Shown here: in pieces, positions 22,790-31,946 of the stretch | Numbering within the stretch: position 1 is the first letter of the stretch | Layout: each line of letters begins with the position of its first letter | Source of the DNA: Hyphomicrobium sp. CS1BSMeth3 | Lineage (GTDB): Bacteria; Pseudomonadota; Alphaproteobacteria; Rhizobiales; Hyphomicrobiaceae | Direction of reading: 5' to 3' | NCBI RefSeq assembly: GCF_900117415.1 | Contig: NZ_FPEI01000006.1 | Location: 2,232,001-2,296,000, forward strand | Length of the DNA: 64,000 bases | The notes under the pieces: model-generated | Told to the model about the DNA's origin: nothing | Seen by the model: only the letters and a program-made list of their open reading frames with translations | The model's database searches: none | Made by a program: the position numbers and the translations under genes

Positions 22790-23673
22790 CCCTTGCGCCC
22801 TCTGCGGCTCGCGGGCTCGGCGAAGTAGGTCGACGTGAATACGATCGTGACGGCGACGACGAGCATGACAACGGCCATGCTGGCACCCAGATTGAAGTCA
22901 CGGATGTTGAGGTACGCCTTGGCCATGACCTGCGACATCGTCATGAAGCGATCGCCGATGAGCAGGCCCGGCGTCACGTACGCAGCCACCGAAATAGAGA
23001 ACACGAGGGAAATTCCAGCAACGACGCCGGGCATCGTCAGTGGCAGCGTGACCCTCAAAAATGTCGTTACCGGCCCCGCGCCGAGAGAAGCCGCAGCGTC
23101 AGTGAGCCGGGGATCGAGCTGACGCATGACGGAATAGATCGGCAGGATCATCAATGGCAGAAACACATTGATCATGCCGAAGTAGAGCGCGAACTCGGTG
23201 AACACTAGCCGCATCGGGCGCTCGATAAAGCCCAAGTTGAGCAGCAGCCAATTCAGGATTCCATCTCTTCGCATCATGATCGCGAGACCGAACGTCTTGA
23301 CGATGATGCTGACGGTCAGGGGTAGGAAGATGAGGGCGAAGAGAAGGACCTGAAGCCGAGCAGGCGCTCGCGAAAGCGCGAACGCAGCGGGATAACCGAT
23401 CAGCAAGCTTCCGATCGTAGTGATCAGACCGAGCTGCAGGGAATTCCATATGATCCCGATGTAGTAGGGATCGCCGAGCACTTTCCGATATCCTGCCAGG
23501 CTGAGCCCGCTGGCGTCGCGGAAACTGTCAGCGACCAGAATGAGGACCGGGATTGCGAATGCCACGACCATGAACACGAGCCCGGGTAGCACCATGATTG
23601 CTGGCGCGTCGAGCTGGAGTAACCGGCGGCGCGGTGGCGCGGTGACCTGGGTCTCCATTCCAATCGTCGTCAT
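22786..23673 (-). CDS. ABC transporter permease, PotB type
   Basis: A 295-residue inner-membrane permease paired with the PotC-type subunit. The start is the ATG at 23673, which overlaps the ATPase stop by four bases (ATGA). A longer frame upstream is only the antisense of the ATPase end. The protein shows a short cytoplasmic N-terminus, a first helix (IMVLPGLVFMVVAFAIPVLILV), five more helices and an EAA loop (DAAASLGAGPVTTFLRVTLPLTMPGVVAG). The pair of distinct permeases, as against one, sets this importer apart from the one at 16037-18800. Confidence 0.9.
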   Translation of the reverse strand: MTTIGMETQVTAPPRRRLLQLDAPAIMVLPGLVFMVVAFAIPVLILVADSFRDASGLSLAGYRKVLGDPYYIGIIWNSLQLGLITTIGSLLIGYPAAFALSRAPARLQVLLFALIFLPLTVSIIVKTFGLAIMMRRDGILNWLLLNLGFIERPMRLVFTEFALYFGMINVFLPLMILPIYSVMRQLDPRLTDAAASLGAGPVTTFLRVTLPLTMPGVVAGISLVFSISVAAYVTPGLLIGDRFMTMSQVMAKAYLNIRDFNLGASMAVVMLVVAVTIVFTSTYFAEPASRRGRKG

Positions 23674-24794
23674 GGCGTTGGGTACACCATTGTTTCGGCA
23701 ATCGGCCAATGCAGCTTGAGCGCGGCACCCGGAGCGACGCCCGAAGGAAGGCGCGCGACTTCTACTTGAATGCGATCCTCCATTGCCGGAGGCTTGAAAT
23801 GCAGAGCCGTCTTGGATCCGAAAAAGACGATATCGGCGAGCTCTGCTGTGATCTCGTTGAAGTCGGCGCCGGGCCGCTCGCCGAGAGCAATGCATTCAGG
23901 GCGAATGCCAACAACGACTTTCCCGGTCGGGCCACTATTCCTGCGCATTGACGCGCGGATCTGGCCGATGGGTGTCTCAATGCCGACATCGCCGCCTTGG
24001 CCCGAAGCGCTGGCAGTTCCGCCAATACGTGTCGACTGGCCGACGAACTCGAGCACGTGCAGGCTTGCCGGCGAGCTATAGACTTCGTCCGGCGTCCCAA
24101 GCTGCTCGATGCGTCCTTCGTTCATCACGGCAATGCGGTCGCTCATGACGAGCGCCTCATCCTGGTCATGCGTCACGAAGATGGATGTGATCTCGAGGTC
24201 TCTCAGAAGGTGTCGCAGCTCGATCTGCATCGTCTCGCGCAGTTTTCGATCGAGCGCGCTGAACGGTTCGTCGAGCAGCAGGAGTGACGGCTTGACGACG
24301 AGCGCACGGGCCACCGCTACGCGCTGCTGCTGCCCGCCTGAAAGCGCGGAAATGCGCCTTTCCGCGAAGGCCTGCATGCGCACGAGGGCGAGCGCGTTTT
24401 GCACGCGCCCCCCGATCTCTGCCTTGAGCGTTCTCTGCGCCTCGAGCCCGAAGGCGACGTTCTGCTCGACGCTCAGATGCGGAAACAGGGCGTAGTTCTG
24501 GAACACGACGCCGATGTTTCGCTTGTGCGCCGGAACCTGCGTCAGATCGTTGCCACCGATCGCAATCCGGCCCCCATCAGGCTTCATGAGGCCGGCGATC
24601 AATCGCAACAACGTGGTCTTGCCGCACCCCGAAGGGCCGAGCAGGGAGATGAATTCGGAGCGGGCGACGCTGATGTCGAGATCCTTCAGGACCGTCGCCG
24701 CCCCGAACCGCTTCGTGACAGCGGCCACGTCGAGATAGCGGTCGCTTCTGGGCGTCGCCCGTGCGTGTGCAGCTTCGCGTGCTACGACGTTCAC
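23670..24794 (-). CDS. ABC transporter ATPase, PotA type
   Basis: 374 residues from a GTG start at 24794 that overlaps the binding-protein stop (GTGA, 24791-24794) with GGGAGG upstream. The frame is open much further, but that extension is the out-of-frame binding-protein gene. Walker A GPSGCGKTT, Q-loop VFQNYALFP, signature LSGGQQQRVAVARAL, Walker B LLLLDEPFSALD and switch FVTHDQDEAL are all intact. A C-terminal TOBE-like regulatory domain follows (about residues 265-370, with VVVGIRPECIAL), typical of the PotA/FbpC/UgpC group. Confidence 0.93.
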   Translation of the reverse strand: MNVVAREAAHARATPRSDRYLDVAAVTKRFGAATVLKDLDISVARSEFISLLGPSGCGKTTLLRLIAGLMKPDGGRIAIGGNDLTQVPAHKRNIGVVFQNYALFPHLSVEQNVAFGLEAQRTLKAEIGGRVQNALALVRMQAFAERRISALSGGQQQRVAVARALVVKPSLLLLDEPFSALDRKLRETMQIELRHLLRDLEITSIFVTHDQDEALVMSDRIAVMNEGRIEQLGTPDEVYSSPASLHVLEFVGQSTRIGGTASASGQGGDVGIETPIGQIRASMRRNSGPTGKVVVGIRPECIALGERPGADFNEITAELADIVFFGSKTALHFKPPAMEDRIQVEVARLPSGVAPGAALKLHWPIAETMVYPTP

Positions 24795-25825
24795 CTTGCG
24801 GAGACCTCCCGCTCGAAGCGCTCGATCATGGCGTTGCGATTGTCGGCGAAATACTCCCAATCCAGCGCGACGAGGTCGGGGAACGAGAGATCCGCAGGGA
24901 GTACCGTCTTGCTGTTCGTGGGCTTCGAGAAGAAGGTCTTGGCGATGTAAGCCTGGATGTCGGGGCTCAGCATCTCGTTCAGGAACTGGATGCCGATGTC
25001 CTGGTTCGGTCCACCTTCGACGAGCGCGATGCCGGCCGGCATCGCAAGGATGCCCTCCTTCGGCTTGCCTTGATCGACCGGCGCGCCCTTCGACTTGCGC
25101 TGCAGTGTCGTGCGCGAGTCGGGCGCCATGTAGAGATCGCACTCGCCGGTTTCGAGGAGCTGCTGGGCCTGCGGTGCGTTCGTCGACACCTGGATGATAT
25201 TGGGCTTGAGCTGCTTCATGCGCTCGATGCCCTGCTGCCAGTCTGGCATGCACTGATCGAGCGGTTTCTTGGTGACGTGGTGCGTGGCAGCGAGCAGTGG
25301 GGCGATGGCCTGCGTAATGCGCATCGAGATGATGATGATGCGCTCCTTGAATTTCGGATCCCAGGCCTCAGCATAGGAGTCCAGGCCCTTCGGCAGCGAT
25401 TGGGTATTGTAGGAGAAGCTGCACAGGGGCTGGCACCAATTGGCCCACATGGCATCGCGCGGCTTGGCCCCGGCCGGAAGATCTGCGAGATTCGTGACGT
25501 CGGCCGGCAGCTTCTTGATCACCTTCTCACGCTCGGCGAGGATGAGGACCGGGTCGTCCATCATGGTCAGCGTCATCGTTGGACGCGCCTTGTTCGAGCG
25601 GATCTTCTCGAGGTTGATGAGCGAGTTCGTGCCCTCGTAGAGCACCTTCACATTGAGCTTCTTCTCGATCAGCGGGAAGAGGCCGTCAGTAAGGCCCGGC
25701 GTGGCGGGGCCGCCGATGAAGATCTCTCGCGTCTGGGCGCGAACGATATTGGGAAAACCGACAACGCCTACTGCCGAAGCGCCAGCAAGAACCTGACGCC
25801 GCGAGAATGTGGTCTTCTTGCTCAT
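24791..25825 (-). CDS. Tat-exported substrate-binding protein, PotD/PotF-like
   Basis: A 344-residue periplasmic binding protein of the extracellular family 1 type. The ATG at 25825 has GGAG nine bases before it and opens a twin-arginine signal (SRRQVLAGASAVGVVGFPNIVRAQ, with the SRRQVLAG core at residues 8-15). The mature part has the two-lobe pattern of polyamine/opine-like binding proteins: IGGPATPGLTDGLFPLIEKK, YEGTNSLINLEKI, and near the end ALDWEYFADNRNAMIERFEREV. It lies 130 bases downstream of the hydantoinase gene on the same strand. The ligand is therefore likely a compound on the hydantoinase/amidase route, not a polyamine. That is inference from context. Confidence 0.88.
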   Translation of the reverse strand: MSKKTTFSRRQVLAGASAVGVVGFPNIVRAQTREIFIGGPATPGLTDGLFPLIEKKLNVKVLYEGTNSLINLEKIRSNKARPTMTLTMMDDPVLILAEREKVIKKLPADVTNLADLPAGAKPRDAMWANWCQPLCSFSYNTQSLPKGLDSYAEAWDPKFKERIIIISMRITQAIAPLLAATHHVTKKPLDQCMPDWQQGIERMKQLKPNIIQVSTNAPQAQQLLETGECDLYMAPDSRTTLQRKSKGAPVDQGKPKEGILAMPAGIALVEGGPNQDIGIQFLNEMLSPDIQAYIAKTFFSKPTNSKTVLPADLSFPDLVALDWEYFADNRNAMIERFEREVSAR

Positions 25826-25955
25826 GGGGATGTTCTCCTGTGATCCGAGATGCCATTTAGCGTTCGGTAGATCGCTGACAGGACGCACTCATCTGTGGGG
25901 ATTCTGCGACGACCGGCTAAGTGTCATCGCCATTGAGACGTGAGAGCCCGGTCGA

Positions 25956-27404
25956 TCAGACGATTTTGCGATCGACAGGGTTGAATGGCGTGGGGAAGCG
26001 ACCGAGTGGTGTGATCTTTGCGTAAGGCGCGCGCGGAAGGTAGCTGCCGTGTCCCGCCTTCCCGACGACCTTGCCGTCATCGAAGACCGTAACGCCACGA
26101 ACGAGCACGCGGACCGGATATCCAGTTGCCTGATATCCCTCGTAAGGCGTGTAGTCTCCGCCGTGATGCATTCGCTCGTTGGTCAGCGTCACGGATTTCG
26201 CGGGATCCCAGATGACGACATCGGCGTCGCTGCTCGGCGCGATCGCGCCCTTCTTGGGATGCAACCCGACGAGCTTGGCCGGATTAGTCGAGACGAGACG
26301 AACGAATGTCGGCGGATCGATGCGCCCCTTCGTGACGCCCTCGGTGAACAATACCGGCAGGCGCGCGGCGAGGCCTGGGATGCCGTTCGGTATTTGGGTG
26401 AACGGCCCATCCTCGCCCGCAAACTTCTTGCCCTTCGGATCATCGTAGCGCGTCGGCGCGTGATCTGATGAGATAACCTCGATGATGCCGCGGCGCATGT
26501 AGTCCCAAAGCGCTTCTTGGTCGGCCTTCGTGCGCGCGGGTGGCCCAAACACCAGCTTTGCGCCCTCGAAACCGGGCCGATCGAGATCCTCGGCGACGAG
26601 CGTCAGGTAGTGTACGCACGTCTCGCCCCAGACTTTAAGGCCCCGTGCCTGGGCACGCGCGATTTCCTCAGCAGATTGCGCACCTGATACGTGGAAAACC
26701 TGGATCGGCACATCCAACGCTTCTGCCAGCGCGACGATCCGATTCACCGCCTCGCGCTCTGCGATCATCGGCTTGCCCCAAGGGTGATACTTGGGCGCTG
26801 TAAGGCCAGCCGCGACGAGCTGCTCTCCCATCCAGGAAATGAGATCATGATGCTCCGCGTGGACGCAGACGAGCGCTTTGTTGCGTCGGGCGGCAGCCAG
26901 CACACGAATGACGGCCGCATCGTCCAGGCGAACACCGTCATACGTCATGAAGATCTTGATCGAACGATTGCCCTCTTCGACCAGCGAAGGCAGCTCCTGA
27001 TCCAGGACTGCAGGCGTTGCATCCGTGATCGTCAGGTGGAATGCGTAGTCCACCATCGATTGGCGCGCACGCTGATGGTAGTCCTTCACCACCTCAGCGA
27101 GCGACTCGCCCTTGCCTTGCCAAGCAAAGCAAACGACCGTCGTCGTTCCACCTGCCGCGGCAGATGCGCTGCCCGTGCGGAAGTCATCGCACATCTCGGG
27201 ACCGCGCGAGCGCTGAGCAAGGTGGACATGCGTGTCGACGCCGCCAGGCATGACGAGCATCCCGCTCGCGTCGATCACTTCGCGCGCACTTCCGCCGAGC
27301 GCGCCAACCGCTACGACTTGACCGCCGGAAATGGCGACATCAGCCTTGGCCATGTCCTGCGCCGAGACCACTGTGCCGCCACGTATGAGGAGATCGTAGT
27401 CCAC
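25956..27404 (-). CDS. Dihydropyrimidinase / D-hydantoinase
   Basis: A 482-residue cytosolic cyclic amidohydrolase that opens six-membered dihydropyrimidine or five-membered hydantoin rings. The two-metal site is complete: H59 and H61 (VDTHVHL), carboxylated K150 (SIKIFMTYDG), H182 (VHAEHH), H238 (FHVSG) and D314 (SSDHAPTRY). Y155, which binds the substrate carbonyl in D-hydantoinases, is also present. Length and motif spacing match the family. It heads the minus-strand run with a Pot-type importer and is divergent from the NHL-amidase-racemase run. A dihydropyrimidinase of pyrimidine breakdown cannot be excluded, but no dihydropyrimidine dehydrogenase or beta-ureidopropionase is nearby. Confidence 0.92.
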   Translation of the reverse strand: MDYDLLIRGGTVVSAQDMAKADVAISGGQVVAVGALGGSAREVIDASGMLVMPGGVDTHVHLAQRSRGPEMCDDFRTGSASAAAGGTTTVVCFAWQGKGESLAEVVKDYHQRARQSMVDYAFHLTITDATPAVLDQELPSLVEEGNRSIKIFMTYDGVRLDDAAVIRVLAAARRNKALVCVHAEHHDLISWMGEQLVAAGLTAPKYHPWGKPMIAEREAVNRIVALAEALDVPIQVFHVSGAQSAEEIARAQARGLKVWGETCVHYLTLVAEDLDRPGFEGAKLVFGPPARTKADQEALWDYMRRGIIEVISSDHAPTRYDDPKGKKFAGEDGPFTQIPNGIPGLAARLPVLFTEGVTKGRIDPPTFVRLVSTNPAKLVGLHPKKGAIAPSSDADVVIWDPAKSVTLTNERMHHGGDYTPYEGYQATGYPVRVLVRGVTVFDDGKVVGKAGHGSYLPRAPYAKITPLGRFPTPFNPVDRKIV

Positions 27405-27504
27405 CGCGTCTTCCCCCTTTCGGTGTGGCTATTCCGACTGCATTATGAGCATCTAACACGTGCCTAAGCAACGGGCACGCACGAAAGGTATGCAGGAGGC
27501 TGCT

Positions 27505-28350
27505 ATGCGAACAGGCACTCTCGTGGTCGCTCTCGGGGAGAGGCGCTATCGCGTCGAGCGGCCTTGGGGTGACCTTCCCGCTGGACCAGTTAGCGACGTG
27601 ACGGTCGACTCGCGTGGCCACGTGTTCGTGATCCTACGTTGGGATCCGCTCTCCGATACGACGAGCCCGCGCGTTATCGAGCTCTCGCCGGAAGGGGAGC
27701 GGCTTGGCGCCTGGGGCGAGAAGCTCATTGCGGACTCTCATATGCTCGCGGCGGCGCCCGACGATCGCCTGTTCATTGTCGATCGTGATGTCCACGAGGT
27801 GGTCATCTGTCGATCCAACGGCGAGCGCATCGGCGGCCTCGGCAAGCGATATGCGCCGCTGGAGCCTTTCAACCATCCAACGGACGTGGCGATCACGCCG
27901 AAGGGCGAAATCTATGTCTCCGACGGTTATGCCGGCCATAGCGTGCATCGCTTTTCGCCAGACGGAAGGTTGCTGCGATCGTGGGGCAGCCTCGGCGAGG
28001 AGCCGGGGCAATTCGTGAATCCGCATGCTGTCTGGGTCATGAGCGACGGCAGAGTTGTCATCGTCGATCGAGAAAACAATCGCCTGCAGGTGTTCACGCC
28101 GGATGGAGATCTGCTCGACGTGTGGACGGGGTTCCGCAAGCCCATGGATGTTTGGGGTGATGCCGACGACAATCTCTACGTGACGGATCTCGTTCCGACG
28201 CTCGCCATGCTTGCGCCCGATGGTCGTCGGCTTGGACGTTGCCGGCCAGTCCTAAACGGTGCTCACGGCATCTGGGGCGACAAGCAGGGCCGGCTCTACC
28301 TTGCCGAGCCCAATCCCAGCAGGCTCACGAGGCTAACGCCTATCGATTAG
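27505..28350 (+). CDS. NHL-repeat beta-propeller protein
   Basis: A 281-residue protein built of NHL repeats (about six blades). Typical blade cores are DVTVDSRGHVFVI, DVAITPKGEIYVSDGYAGHSVHRFSPDG, WVMSDGRVVIVDRENNRLQVFTPDG and DVWGDADDNLYVTDL. The start at 27505 has AGGAGG six bases before it. Earlier in-frame starts lack such a site. There is no signal peptide, so it appears cytosolic. Relatives are sometimes annotated as peptidyl-amidating lyase-like or as lactonase/hydrolase-like propellers, and the true activity is unknown. It lies divergent from the hydantoinase and ahead of the amidase, so it may act on an intermediate of this route. Confidence 0.8.
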   Translation: MRTGTLVVALGERRYRVERPWGDLPAGPVSDVTVDSRGHVFVILRWDPLSDTTSPRVIELSPEGERLGAWGEKLIADSHMLAAAPDDRLFIVDRDVHEVVICRSNGERIGGLGKRYAPLEPFNHPTDVAITPKGEIYVSDGYAGHSVHRFSPDGRLLRSWGSLGEEPGQFVNPHAVWVMSDGRVVIVDRENNRLQVFTPDGDLLDVWTGFRKPMDVWGDADDNLYVTDLVPTLAMLAPDGRRLGRCRPVLNGAHGIWGDKQGRLYLAEPNPSRLTRLTPID

Positions 28351-28421
28351 AGCCGTACTGTCGCTCGTCAAATGTGTCTGGATGGGCGTCACCCATATGA
28401 AGTGCTGCTGAGGACTATTCG

Positions 28422-29810
28422 ATGCTTCGCAAGAGTGCGCGAGAAATTGCGGCTGCGGTAAACGGCAAGGCGGCTGACCCGGTGGAGGTCACTGACGTAT
28501 TTGTCGCCCGTATTCTGGAAAGAAATCCGAGCCTAAATGCTCTCGTGCGCTTCGATCCGCAGATCGCCCGCGGCGAAGCGCTGGACGTACGCCGACGAAT
28601 GCAGGCCGGTGAAACCATGCCTCTGGCGGGCGTGCCTGTCATCGTCAAAGACAACATTTGGGCGGCCGGGCGAAGAATTTCGCAGGGATCGCGGCTCTTC
28701 GCCGACCATGTCGCGCCAGAGGACGCCATCGCTGTCGCGCGCTTGCGCCAGGCCGGTGCCGTCATCATTGGAATCGGCAATTCTCCCGAGTTCGCCTGCA
28801 AAGGCGTGACCAACAGCCCACTACATGGGCCGACACACCACCCGTTGAACGTAACCCTGACACCGGGCGGCTCTTCCGGTGGCAATGCCGCGGCGCTTGC
28901 CGCTGATTTTGCTCCGATTGCACTTGGGACAGACGGCGGCGGCTCCGGCAGGCGGCCGCTTGCGCATACTGGAACCGTCGGCTTCAAACCTTCGTTCGGG
29001 GCAATTCCCTATGGCCCCGGTTTTCCAGAACCTTTCTGGGGAATCTCGGTTTTGGCGCCCATGGGGCGTTCAGTTGCCGACGTCGCGGCCCTATTCGATG
29101 TGGTGGTGGGTGCCGATGCGCGCGATGTTGAGAGCGCGGCCATTGAGGCTCGCTCAGCCCCCGAGCCCCGGCAGTTGCGCGCTGCATTCTGTCGAGACCT
29201 GGGCCTCGGTGCGCCAATCGATAGCGATGTCGAAGCCGCAATTGCAGATGGTGTAGATCGCTTGGCAAAGGCTGGCTGGAAAATCGAGCACACTGAAGTT
29301 CAATGGCCGACCGGGATCGGCGAAGCCTCCATCATGCCCTTGCAAGCTGCAGGCCTCGCAGCTATTCACGGTGAGACTTGGCGACGAACGCCGGATCTAT
29401 TCGATCCCGATATTGCCGTGCAGATCGAGCGCGGAATGTCACTGACCGGCGCCGATGTGGGCCGCGCCCTCGAGGCGAGCGCCGCGATCAAACGCACGGT
29501 CGCGCAGTTCTTCGCGGGTTATGACCTGCTGCTCTGTCCGACTGCGCCCTGTGTGGCGTGGCCGCTGACCGAACTCGGCCCCAAGCAAATTGGCGGTGTG
29601 GATGTGCCCCCGCGCGGGCACGCCGTGTTCACGCCGCTCTTCAATCACGCGCTTGTGCCCGCGATCTCGATACCATGCGGTCGTGGGCGCGACGGCTTGC
29701 CGGTCGGGATGCAAATCGCGAGCCGGCGCGGGCGTGATCGAACGGTACTTGCGGCTGCGACGGAAGCTGAGCGCATTCTCGCGCCGATCAATGACTATGC
29801 GAGGTGCTAG
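28422..29810 (+). CDS. Amidase, amidase-signature family
   Basis: A 462-residue amidase-signature hydrolase. The Ser-cisSer-Lys triad is intact: K76 (VPVIVKDN), S151 (TPGGSSGG) and S175 (GTDGGGSGR). The distance of 24 residues between the serines is the usual one. Family ends such as HALVPAISIPCG and GLPVGMQI are present. No membrane segment or signal is seen. Members hydrolyse a wide range of amides, including carbamoyl and half-amide compounds. Placement next to a hydantoinase and an importer suggests that it cleaves the opened-ring product or a related amide. The next gene begins two bases after its stop. Confidence 0.92.
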   Translation: MLRKSAREIAAAVNGKAADPVEVTDVFVARILERNPSLNALVRFDPQIARGEALDVRRRMQAGETMPLAGVPVIVKDNIWAAGRRISQGSRLFADHVAPEDAIAVARLRQAGAVIIGIGNSPEFACKGVTNSPLHGPTHHPLNVTLTPGGSSGGNAAALAADFAPIALGTDGGGSGRRPLAHTGTVGFKPSFGAIPYGPGFPEPFWGISVLAPMGRSVADVAALFDVVVGADARDVESAAIEARSAPEPRQLRAAFCRDLGLGAPIDSDVEAAIADGVDRLAKAGWKIEHTEVQWPTGIGEASIMPLQAAGLAAIHGETWRRTPDLFDPDIAVQIERGMSLTGADVGRALEASAAIKRTVAQFFAGYDLLLCPTAPCVAWPLTELGPKQIGGVDVPPRGHAVFTPLFNHALVPAISIPCGRGRDGLPVGMQIASRRGRDRTVLAAATEAERILAPINDYARC

Positions 29811-29812
29811 AG

Positions 29813-30559
29813 ATGCGAATTCTGATGCTGAACCCGAATACCACGCCTGCCATCACGGACCGGCTCTACCAAGCAGCGGTCGAAGTCACCGCGCCTGACA
29901 CGGTGCTCATTCCTCTGACGGCATCACGCGGCGTGCCCTATATCGCAACACGCGCGGAGGCACAGATCGGCGGCGCGGTCGCCTTGGAAATGCTCGCTGA
30001 GCAGCATCGCAATGTCGATGCAGCGATCATTGCCGCTTTCGGAGATCCTGGATTGTTGGCGGCGCGTGAGCTCTTCGACATCCCCGTCATCGGGATGGCC
30101 GAGGCGGCGATGCTGGCTGCCTGTATGCTCGGACGTTCCTTCGCGATTGTCACCTTCGCGAGTGCACTTGGTCCTTGGTACCGCGAGTGCGTGGAAATGC
30201 ACGGCCTCACGGGGCGCTGCGCTGGCATCCGCATGCTCGACGGTGCCTTCCGGTCGATCTCCGACGTGCAGGAGGAGAAGGAAGAGCTACTCGTTGAATT
30301 GGCCAATCGCGCAGTCACGGAGCTCGAGGCCGATGTCGTCATCCTCGCGGGCGCGCCACTTGCGGGACTTGCGAAGAAAGTGAAGTCCCGCATCCCTGTT
30401 CCGGTCGTAGATCAAGTGCAGGCTGCCGTGAAGCTGGCGGAATCTGTGCTGGCCCTAGGTACGAGCAAGGCGACAGCAGGTACCTTTCGCCGGCCTGCAG
30501 CCAAGCCGACAATCGGCCTGGCGAGCGAACTTCAGCGCCGCATCGAGCACACCGACTAA
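29813..30559 (+). CDS. Hydantoin racemase-like protein lacking both catalytic cysteines
   Basis: A 248-residue member of the Asp/Glu/hydantoin racemase superfamily. The start MRILMLNPNTTPAITD is typical of hydantoin racemases. A GTG nine bases earlier is possible. Active racemases of this family use two cysteines, one in a C-F-G-D-P-G context and one in a G-C-A-G context. Here the first site reads IIAAFGDPGL and the second VVILAGAPLAGL, so both cysteines are replaced (alanine at the first, and no cysteine around the second). The fold seems otherwise whole and the gene is not frameshifted. A racemase by the usual two-base mechanism is therefore unlikely. A binding, decarboxylating or changed role is possible. 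It is translationally close to the amidase gene. Confidence 0.8.
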   Translation: MRILMLNPNTTPAITDRLYQAAVEVTAPDTVLIPLTASRGVPYIATRAEAQIGGAVALEMLAEQHRNVDAAIIAAFGDPGLLAARELFDIPVIGMAEAAMLAACMLGRSFAIVTFASALGPWYRECVEMHGLTGRCAGIRMLDGAFRSISDVQEEKEELLVELANRAVTELEADVVILAGAPLAGLAKKVKSRIPVPVVDQVQAAVKLAESVLALGTSKATAGTFRRPAAKPTIGLASELQRRIEHTD

Positions 30560-30710
30560 GCCGAATGGCAAGGCAGCGTGGACTTGGGTGCTCGACTACT
30601 GACCGAAATGGATCTCAACAGTATCTGGATTGAGAGGTGCGGATAAGTATTTGAAAGGGCAGTGGAGAGATGTTAGCGCGGGTGTAAGTTCCTTTTCGAG
30701 AGGGCTGACA

Positions 30711-31859
30711 ATGTCCCCAAAGCGCATCATCTTCGGCACCCCTTCTATCGGTGATGAAGAGATCGAAGAGGTCATCGACACTCTCAGGTCGGGGTGGATA
30801 GGAACTGGCCCACGGGTGGCGCGCTTCGAGCGGGAATTTGCCGCGCACAAACGATCTCCGTATGCTGTTGCCGTCAACTCCTGCACTGCTGCATTGCATC
30901 TCTCATTGGTCGCGGCCGGGATCGGCGAAGGCGATGAGGTCATCACAACGCCCCTGACATTCTGCGCAACCGTGAACGCGATCATTCATGCGGGCGCGCG
31001 GCCAGTGCTGGCGGACATCGATCCGCGCACGATGAACATCGACCCTGAGCAGATTGAGCGCAAGCTCACGCCACGCACGAAGGCCCTTCTGCCCGTGCAC
31101 TTCGCCGGACTACCCTGTGAAATGGATGCCATCGGCAGAATCGCGACGCAGCATAATCTCAAGGTGATCGAAGATTGTGCGCACGCAATCGAGACGGAGT
31201 ATCGGGGCCAGCCAGCCGGATGCATTGGCGACTTTGGTTGCTTCAGCTTCTATCCCAACAAGAATATGACCACCGGCGAAGGCGGCATTATCCTGACGCG
31301 CAGCGAGGCCGACGCCGAGCGATTGAGATCCTTGGCCCTGCACGGCATGTCCAAGGATGCCTGGAAGAGGTTCATTGACCCGAGGTTCCGGCACTACCTG
31401 GTCACGGAGGTCGGCTACAAATACAACATGACGGATCTGAATGCAGCGATCGGTCTGCACCAGATCCGACGCCTCGATGACTTCTGGCGCCGACGCACGG
31501 AGATATGGAACACATACGACCGCGCTTTTGAGGATCTGCCGCTCGTGCTGCCGACGCGCGCGGCTGAGGGCGTGAAACACGCGCGTCACCTGTATACCGT
31601 GCTTGTGGATCGCGATCGCGCCGGCATCGATCGCGAGGACTTCATCGAGAGCCTCAATCGCAGACTGGTCGGCACCGGCGTCCACTATCTATGCCTTGCC
31701 GAGCATCCCGTGTACCAAAGCCTCTTCGGCTGGCGGGCATCGGACTTTCCTCATGCCAGCCGCATCGGACGCCAGACCGTGAGCCTGCCGATCTCGCCGT
31801 CCCTATCCGACAGCGAGGTGTCCACGATCATTTCTGCCGTACGTGAGAGCGTTGCTTAG
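30711..31859 (+). CDS. DegT/DnrJ/EryC1-type PLP sugar aminotransferase
   Basis: A 382-residue aminotransferase that puts an amino group on a nucleotide-linked keto-sugar with pyridoxal phosphate. The start at 30711 has GAGAGGG seven bases before it. Family marks are WIGTGPRVARFEREFA, VNSCTAALHLSL, the aspartate in VIEDCAHA and the PLP lysine in FYPNKNMTTGEGG, followed by YKYNMTDLNAAIG. The RmlA gene follows 88 bases later. Together they suggest synthesis of a dTDP-amino sugar, but the 4,6-dehydratase (RmlB type) is not in the window, so the sugar is unknown. Confidence 0.9.
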   Translation: MSPKRIIFGTPSIGDEEIEEVIDTLRSGWIGTGPRVARFEREFAAHKRSPYAVAVNSCTAALHLSLVAAGIGEGDEVITTPLTFCATVNAIIHAGARPVLADIDPRTMNIDPEQIERKLTPRTKALLPVHFAGLPCEMDAIGRIATQHNLKVIEDCAHAIETEYRGQPAGCIGDFGCFSFYPNKNMTTGEGGIILTRSEADAERLRSLALHGMSKDAWKRFIDPRFRHYLVTEVGYKYNMTDLNAAIGLHQIRRLDDFWRRRTEIWNTYDRAFEDLPLVLPTRAAEGVKHARHLYTVLVDRDRAGIDREDFIESLNRRLVGTGVHYLCLAEHPVYQSLFGWRASDFPHASRIGRQTVSLPISPSLSDSEVSTIISAVRESVA

Positions 31860-31946
31860 GTACGACGGCAACTCACGCTGGAAGAAGCGCATTCACTAGC
31901 AAGCACCGCGCAGTACCCACGCGAGTTTTCTTTGGGAGGAGGAGCA

